44,597 nucleotides of DNA, taken from Bradyrhizobium sp. SSBR45G. Its GTDB lineage: Bacteria; Pseudomonadota; Alphaproteobacteria; Rhizobiales; Xanthobacteraceae. The stretch is from NCBI RefSeq assembly GCF_030159255.1, contig NZ_BSCT01000050.1, positions 1 to 44,597 of the forward strand, in the 5' to 3' direction. How positions within the stretch are numbered: the first letter of the stretch is position 1; each line of letters begins with the position of its first letter. The position numbers and the translations under genes are program-made. Below are positions 40,543 through 44,597 of this stretch, one piece after another. The notes beneath the pieces were generated by a model that saw only the letters and a list, made by a program, of their open reading frames with translations, was not told the origin of the DNA and searched no databases.

Positions 40543-41778
40543 ATGGACTTCACGATGTCGGCGAAGCAGCAGGAATGGCTGGAGCGCGTGCGCAGCTTCA
40601 TGACCAAGCATGTCCGCCCGGCGGTGCCGATTTACAAGCAGCAGGACGCCGAGGGCGATCGCTGGAAGGTGATCCCGATTCTGGAGGACCTCAAGGCCAA
40701 GGCGAAAGCCGAGGGCCTGTGGAACATGTTCATGCCGCCGTCGCCGCACGAGGACGACGAGTTCCGCGGCGCCGGCCTGACCAATCTCGAATACGCGCTG
40801 CTGTCGGAGGAGATGGGCCGCATCTCCTGGGCCTCCGAGGTGTTCAACTGCTCGGCGCCGGACACCGGCAACATGGAAGTGTTCATCCGCTACGGCTCCA
40901 AGGAGCAGAAGCGCAAATGGCTGCGTCCGCTGATGGACGGCGAAATCCGCTCGGCGTTCCTGATGACGGAGCCGGCGGTGGCCTCGTCCGACGCGACCAA
41001 CATCGAGACCCGCATCGTGCGCGACGGTGATCACTACGTCATCAACGGCCGCAAATGGTGGTCGTCGGGCGTCGGCGATCCCCGCTGCAAGATCGCGATC
41101 CTGATGGGCAAGACCGATCTCACGGCCGCCAAGCATCAGCAGCAGTCGCAGATCCTGGTGCCGCTCGACACCCCCGGCATCAAGGTCGAGAAGATGCTGC
41201 CGGTGTTCGGCTTCGACGACGCGCCGCACGGCCACGCCCAGGTGCTGCTCGAGAACGTCCGGGTCCCCGCGGAGAACATCCTGCTCGGCGAAGGCCGCGG
41301 CTTCGAGATCGCTCAAGGGCGCCTCGGCCCGGGCCGCATCCATCACTGCATGCGCACCATCGGCAAGGCCGAAGAGTCGCTGGAGAAGATGGTGCGCCGG
41401 CTGATGACGCGCCAGGCGTTCGGCAAGAAGATCATCGAGCATTCGGTGTGGGAGCAGCGCATCGGCGAGGCCCGCACCAACATCGAGATGTGCCGGCTGT
41501 TGTGCCTCAAGGCCGCCGACATGATGGACAAGGTCGGCAACAAGACCGCCCAGGGCGAGATCGCGATGATCAAGGTCGCCGCGCCCAACATGGCGCTCAA
41601 GATCATCGACGACGCCATCCAGTCCTTCGGCGGCGCAGGCGTCTCGGACGAGGCCGGTCTTGCCAAGGACTACGCCAACATCCGCACGTTGCGTCTGGCC
41701 GACGGTCCCGACGAGGTGCACAACCGCGCCATCGCCCGGCTCGAAATGAAGAAATACGCCAACGAGCCGCGGCATTGA
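40543..41778 (+). CDS. Acyl-CoA dehydrogenase, ACAD10/11 type
   Basis: 411 aa. FAD-dependent acyl-CoA dehydrogenase: N-terminal helical domain, TEPAVASSDATNIETR (FAD/acyl binding), YVINGRKWWSSGVGDPRCK, the C-terminal helical domain with GRIHHCMRTIGKAEESLEKM and RQAFGKKIIEHSV, and IQSFGGAGVSDEAGLAKDYANIRTLRLADGPDEVH. These blocks are typical of the ACAD10/11 subgroup. ATG 40543 follows AAGGAGAG. It pairs with the phosphotransferase 148 nt downstream; in the Lva route a kinase phosphorylates a 4-hydroxyacyl-CoA and the dehydrogenase-like partner eliminates phosphate. Confidence 0.93.
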   Translation: MDFTMSAKQQEWLERVRSFMTKHVRPAVPIYKQQDAEGDRWKVIPILEDLKAKAKAEGLWNMFMPPSPHEDDEFRGAGLTNLEYALLSEEMGRISWASEVFNCSAPDTGNMEVFIRYGSKEQKRKWLRPLMDGEIRSAFLMTEPAVASSDATNIETRIVRDGDHYVINGRKWWSSGVGDPRCKIAILMGKTDLTAAKHQQQSQILVPLDTPGIKVEKMLPVFGFDDAPHGHAQVLLENVRVPAENILLGEGRGFEIAQGRLGPGRIHHCMRTIGKAEESLEKMVRRLMTRQAFGKKIIEHSVWEQRIGEARTNIEMCRLLCLKAADMMDKVGNKTAQGEIAMIKVAAPNMALKIIDDAIQSFGGAGVSDEAGLAKDYANIRTLRLADGPDEVHNRAIARLEMKKYANEPRH

Positions 41779-41788
41779 GCGTAGACTT

Positions 41789-41897
41789 GTAGGGTGGGCA
41801 AAGCCTCCATCGTCGCGCGAAGCGCGATGATGGATGCGTGCCCACCGTTTCCGAGCACGAAGCAAGACGGTGGGCACGCTTCGCTTTGCCCACCCTA
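41789..41897. repeat. GTAGGGTGGGCAAAG element, copy C
   Basis: 109 bp with perfect 15-bp outer arms (41789-41803 and 41883-41897) and inner GTGCCCACCGT / ACGGTGGGCAC arms. It fills the space between the dehydrogenase and kinase genes, so their mRNA should carry a strong hairpin if they are cotranscribed. Confidence 0.92.
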
Positions 41898-41926
41898 CGC
41901 ATTGAATACGACCAAGGGAGTTCGTC

Positions 41927-42985
41927 GTGGCCGACGGCGTGAGAAAAGACGAAGACTTTTCCGGCACCAAGCCGGTCGAGGAGCGGCATCGCTTCGACGA
42001 GGCCAAGCTCGCGGCCTGGATGGCCGAGCATGTCGAGGGCTATCAAGGTCCGCTCAAGGTCGCGCAGTTCAAGGGCGGCCAGTCCAACCCGACCTATCGG
42101 CTGAACACGCCCGGCCGCTCCTATGTGCTGCGACGAAAACCGTTCGGCAAGCTGCTGCCGTCGGCGCATGCGGTCGATCGCGAATTCCGTGTCATTGCAG
42201 CCCTCGGCAAGCAGGGTTTTCCAGTCGCCAAGGCCTATGCGCTCTGCAATGACGACAGCGTCATCGGCGCCGCCTTCTACATCATGTCGATGGAGGAGGG
42301 CCGGGTGTTCTGGGATCCGACCCTGCCGCATGTCGACGCGGCCGACCGCCGCGCGATCTTCGAGAGCAAGATCGAGACCTTGGCCAGGCTGCACACCTAC
42401 GATCCCGCCGCGATCGGGCTGGCCGATTTCGGCAAGCCCGGCAACTATTTTGCCCGTCAGGTCGACCGCTGGACCAAGCAGTACCGGGCGTCCGAGACCG
42501 AGCATCTGCCGGAAATGGAGAAGCTGATCGAATGGCTGCCGCGCACCTTGCCGGTGCAGCAGCGCGTCTCGATCGTGCATGGCGACTACCGGCTCGACAA
42601 CATGATCTTCCACGCGACCGAGCCGCGCGTCATCGCCGTGCTCGACTGGGAGCTGTCGACGCTGGGCGATCCCATGGCCGACTTCACCTATCTGCTGATG
42701 CAGTGGATCATGCCCGGGCTCGACGGCGTCGACCTGAAGGCGCTGAACATCCCGACCATGGAAGAGGCGGCCGCGATCTATCGCGGCGTCACCGGAGTCG
42801 AGCTGCCCGACCTCAACTGGTACTTCGCCTACAATCTGTTCCGCCTCGCCGGCATTCTCCAGGGCATCAAGGGCCGCATCCGCGACGGCACCGCCGCCAA
42901 CGACAAGGCGATCGAGTCCGTCAAGCGGATGGTGCCGATGACCAAGCAGGCCTGGGGCTATGCGCAGAAGGCCGGGGCGGCGTAG
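41927..42985 (+). CDS. Phosphotransferase, APH/ACAD10-kinase type
   Basis: 352 aa with the aminoglycoside-phosphotransferase/choline-kinase fold. ATP-site region FKGGQSNPTYRL and YVLRRKP (Lys), catalytic loop VHGDYRLDNMIFH (catalytic Asp), metal-binding Asp in VIAVLDWELSTLGDPMADF. The block order and spacing match the kinase domain fused to acyl-CoA dehydrogenase in animal ACAD10/11 and the separate bacterial LvaA. GTG start at 41927 follows AAGGGAG. An antibiotic kinase is unlikely given the partner gene; a hydroxyacyl-CoA kinase is the better reading. Confidence 0.9.
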   Translation: MADGVRKDEDFSGTKPVEERHRFDEAKLAAWMAEHVEGYQGPLKVAQFKGGQSNPTYRLNTPGRSYVLRRKPFGKLLPSAHAVDREFRVIAALGKQGFPVAKAYALCNDDSVIGAAFYIMSMEEGRVFWDPTLPHVDAADRRAIFESKIETLARLHTYDPAAIGLADFGKPGNYFARQVDRWTKQYRASETEHLPEMEKLIEWLPRTLPVQQRVSIVHGDYRLDNMIFHATEPRVIAVLDWELSTLGDPMADFTYLLMQWIMPGLDGVDLKALNIPTMEEAAAIYRGVTGVELPDLNWYFAYNLFRLAGILQGIKGRIRDGTAANDKAIESVKRMVPMTKQAWGYAQKAGAA

Positions 42986-42999
42986 GCTGGGTTGCTGCC

Positions 43000-43139
43000 G
43001 TAGGGTGGGCAAAGCAGCCGCCGTCAGGCGGCAGCGTGCCCACCATTCCTCCGCGAACTCATCAGCAAAGACGGTGGGTACGGCGCCACGACGATCTCAG
43101 ATGTGGAGCGAGCCCAGCTCGCGCCTTTGCCTACCCTAC
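43000..43139. repeat. GTAGGGTGGGCAAAG element, copy D
   Basis: 140 bp, left arm perfect (43000-43014), right arm CTTTGCCTACCCTAC with one change (43125-43139). The core holds CGCGAACTCATCAGCAAAGA, the inverse of the copy A core, showing a common origin with opposite orientation. Confidence 0.9.
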
Positions 43140-43209
43140 GCTTCATCCCGCTCGGGCAAATAACAGCGCGCCGTTCGTCGCGCTCATCCGGCCACCGCCG
43201 CTGCATGCG

Positions 43210-43497
43210 CTAGCGGCCACCACCGCCACCGCCACCTCCGCCGCCGCCACCACCCCCGCCGGCCGCGGTCATCGAGTTGCTGTAGCGCGGGTCGGTCTGC
43301 TTCATGTAGGTCGGCGAGGTGTCGCGGCTCTGGCGCCGCGCGGCCTGCTGCACCTGATCGGGAGTGCCGCACGCCATCCAGGAGACGAGCTCACAGCCCG
43401 GCCAATCGACCTCGCGCGCGCTCGCGCCCGTCGTCAGCGCACCGGCGGCCATGCCGCCCATCAGGGTGAGCAGAGCAAGCTTCGACAATCTCGACAT
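43210..43497 (-). CDS. Small exported protein with poly-Gly C-terminus
   Basis: 95 aa. Signal peptide (MSRLSKLALLTLMGGMAAGA, cleavage near GASARE), a short domain with two cysteines (WPGCELVSWMACGTPDQVQQ) and a segment YMKQTDPRYSNSMTAAG, then 15 consecutive Gly before a final Arg. The start at 43497 is chosen over 43506 because AAGGA lies 8 nt upstream. The Gly run is coded by mixed GGN codons, so it is not a simple homopolymer. No named family recognised. Confidence 0.72.
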   Translation of the reverse strand: MSRLSKLALLTLMGGMAAGALTTGASAREVDWPGCELVSWMACGTPDQVQQAARRQSRDTSPTYMKQTDPRYSNSMTAAGGGGGGGGGGGGGGGR

Positions 43498-43739
43498 GTT
43501 GTCCATCCTTCGTTTCGGCGAGGCCGGAATGGTCCGCTTGCGAGGTTCGACGGCGGCTTGGAGCGGCGGGTTCGAAAAAGGCGGCCGAAAAATCCCGCTC
43601 CGCCCTGACGTCCTCGCTTGAACCGGATTGCGGTCCGCTGCGACGCGACCCGTTTTGCAACCGGTCCGGGTTGGGGCCTCTGGGCAAGGTGGCGGGGTCT
43701 TTTTGCGATCCCCATATCCGGGTGTCGAGGAGACCCGCC

Positions 43740-44096
43740 ATGATCCATCAGCTTCGCATCTACGAGATCTTCGAGCACAACAAGGCCGCCTTTCACGCCC
43801 GCTTCCGCGACCACGCCGCGCGCATCATGCGCACGCGCCATGGCTTCCGGATTGTCGCGATGTGGGAGACCCGGTTCGGCGAGCGGACCGAGTTCGTCTA
43901 CGTGCTGGAATGGCCCGACGAGGCCGCCAAGATTGCGGGGTGGGCGGCCTTCATGGCGGATGCCGAATGGGCCGAGATCAAGCGCGTCACCCATGCCGAG
44001 CATGGGCTGATGGTCGGCCAGATCGAGGACCGGCTGCTCACGCCGGTCGATTATTCGCCGGCGTGGGGACGGAGTCTGTTGCTGCCGGATCACTGA
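43740..44096 (+). CDS. NIPSNAP-family protein
   Basis: 118 aa, one ferredoxin-like NIPSNAP domain: IHQLRIYEIFEHNKAAFHARF at the N-terminus, RIMRTRHGFRIVAMWETRFGERTEFVYVLEW in the middle, and a C-terminal helix-strand with WAEIKRV. ATG 43740 follows GGAGA (GAGGAGACCCGCC). Members are dimeric alpha-beta barrel proteins of mostly unknown function; the gene stands alone. Confidence 0.88.
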   Translation: MIHQLRIYEIFEHNKAAFHARFRDHAARIMRTRHGFRIVAMWETRFGERTEFVYVLEWPDEAAKIAGWAAFMADAEWAEIKRVTHAEHGLMVGQIEDRLLTPVDYSPAWGRSLLLPDH

Positions 44097-44597
44097 TCCA
44101 ACCCAGGAAAGCGGCCAGTGCGCCGCTGCCCGTCGGGCGACTCGGAGATAGGACATCGGGGCCGGTTCGTCGATGAGCGCCCCTTGAGCGTGATGACAGG
44201 CTGCGCGAACAGAAAAAGTTTGTGTGGTCCTTCAACGGGGTGAGCGCCGCAGCCCGCTCGTGCGGAAAGAATCTTCTTTCGCTTTATCAGAATTCGTGCT
44301 TTGTTGTCGCCATCCCGCCTCACCGAAGGGGCGTTGCGCGCGATCGTCACGACACGCGAGGCGGGGAGGCGGTGGCCGCGGAGATGCCGCAGCGTGGGGA
44401 GACCTGCGCGGACGAACGGCGTCTTGCGGACGTGAAGTCGCAGCGTGCTGACACCCCGACGCTGGTGTCCCCCGCGCAATGCGCAAGCATTGTCGCGGCA
44501 TGGTGGCCAGAAAGCCGGCGCACCAGGCAGACTGCGTATAAGCGTGAAGACCATCGCGCAGGGAAGGCCGGGCGTGTCCGGCTGCACCTGTGGTACC
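44097..44597. other. Right edge, no gene assigned; possible interspersed repeat
   Basis: No convincing coding sequence. The minus frame 44090-44587 is open but Arg/Pro-rich without domain signs. From about 44330 to the end the sequence looks to me like a longer repeated segment seen in several bradyrhizobial genomes, but this is recall only and no second copy is in the window. Confidence 0.35.

Noticed and set aside
41927..42985. Aminoglycoside resistance kinase
   Set aside because: The fold is shared, but the pairing with an ACAD10/11-type dehydrogenase and the family motifs fit an acyl-CoA-linked kinase better.
44090..44587. Minus-strand frame of 165 codons at the right edge
   Set aside because: Arg/Pro-rich without motifs, overlaps a likely repeat region, and its start lies near the window edge.

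Overview
The window looks like chromosomal DNA of a Bradyrhizobium-type alphaproteobacterium (family Nitrobacteraceae/Bradyrhizobiaceae). The evidence is uniformly high G+C, several families of long palindromic intergenic repeats, and a copy of rreB, a 14-codon mRNA gene with a 17-nt Shine-Dalgarno sequence that was described as conserved in Bradyrhizobiaceae. No database search was possible; all assignments rest on motif reading and recall of protein families.

Layout. (a) 0.4-7.6 kb: three membrane O-acyltransferases with C-terminal SGNH domains (two tandem paralogues on +, one convergent on -), then an exported Ala/Lys/Pro-rich protein. (b) 7.7-10.6 kb: a 15-bp tandem repeat, a TMEM175-like membrane protein, rreB on -, tRNA-Gly(UCC), and a scar of an integrative element (a duplicated tRNA 3' segment fused to an IS630-type transposase remnant). 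(c) 9.9-13.2 kb: a MarR regulator divergent from a GDSL esterase autotransporter, then a small secreted repeat protein. (d) 13.3-23.9 kb: a catabolic and uptake cluster with a LysR regulator, a 3-hydroxyisobutyrate dehydrogenase-type enzyme, an aldehyde dehydrogenase, an N-carbamoyl-D-amino acid hydrolase-type enzyme and a complete oligopeptide-type ABC importer. (e) 24.4-26.8 kb: CsaA and a GH13 glycosidase. (f) 27.2-30.0 kb: an NAD-kinase-like protein and an SPFH protein divergent from an NrtR-like Nudix regulator. (g) 30.0-34.7 kb: a type-B carboxylesterase and an MHS-type (shikimate/metabolite) transporter divergent from a single gene that fuses a TetR repressor to a quinate/shikimate dehydrogenase. 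(h) 34.7-39.2 kb: a poly-Ser protein, a chemoreceptor and a class III CoA-transferase. (i) 39.4-43.0 kb: a TetR regulator divergent from an acyl-CoA dehydrogenase plus an aminoglycoside-phosphotransferase-fold kinase, a pair resembling the LvaA/LvaC and ACAD10/11 route for 4-hydroxyacyl-CoA breakdown. (j) 43.2-44.6 kb: a secreted poly-Gly protein and a NIPSNAP protein.

The strongest candidates for something little described are the TetR-dehydrogenase fusion with its transporter, esterase and a perfect 14-bp operator-like palindrome (32862-34651), and the SPFH / NAD-kinase-like / NrtR-like triad with alternating half-sites between the divergent genes (27176-30025). Most gaps over 100 bases hold palindromic repeat elements. 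One family, bounded by GTAGGGTGGGCAAAG and its inverse, occurs four times.
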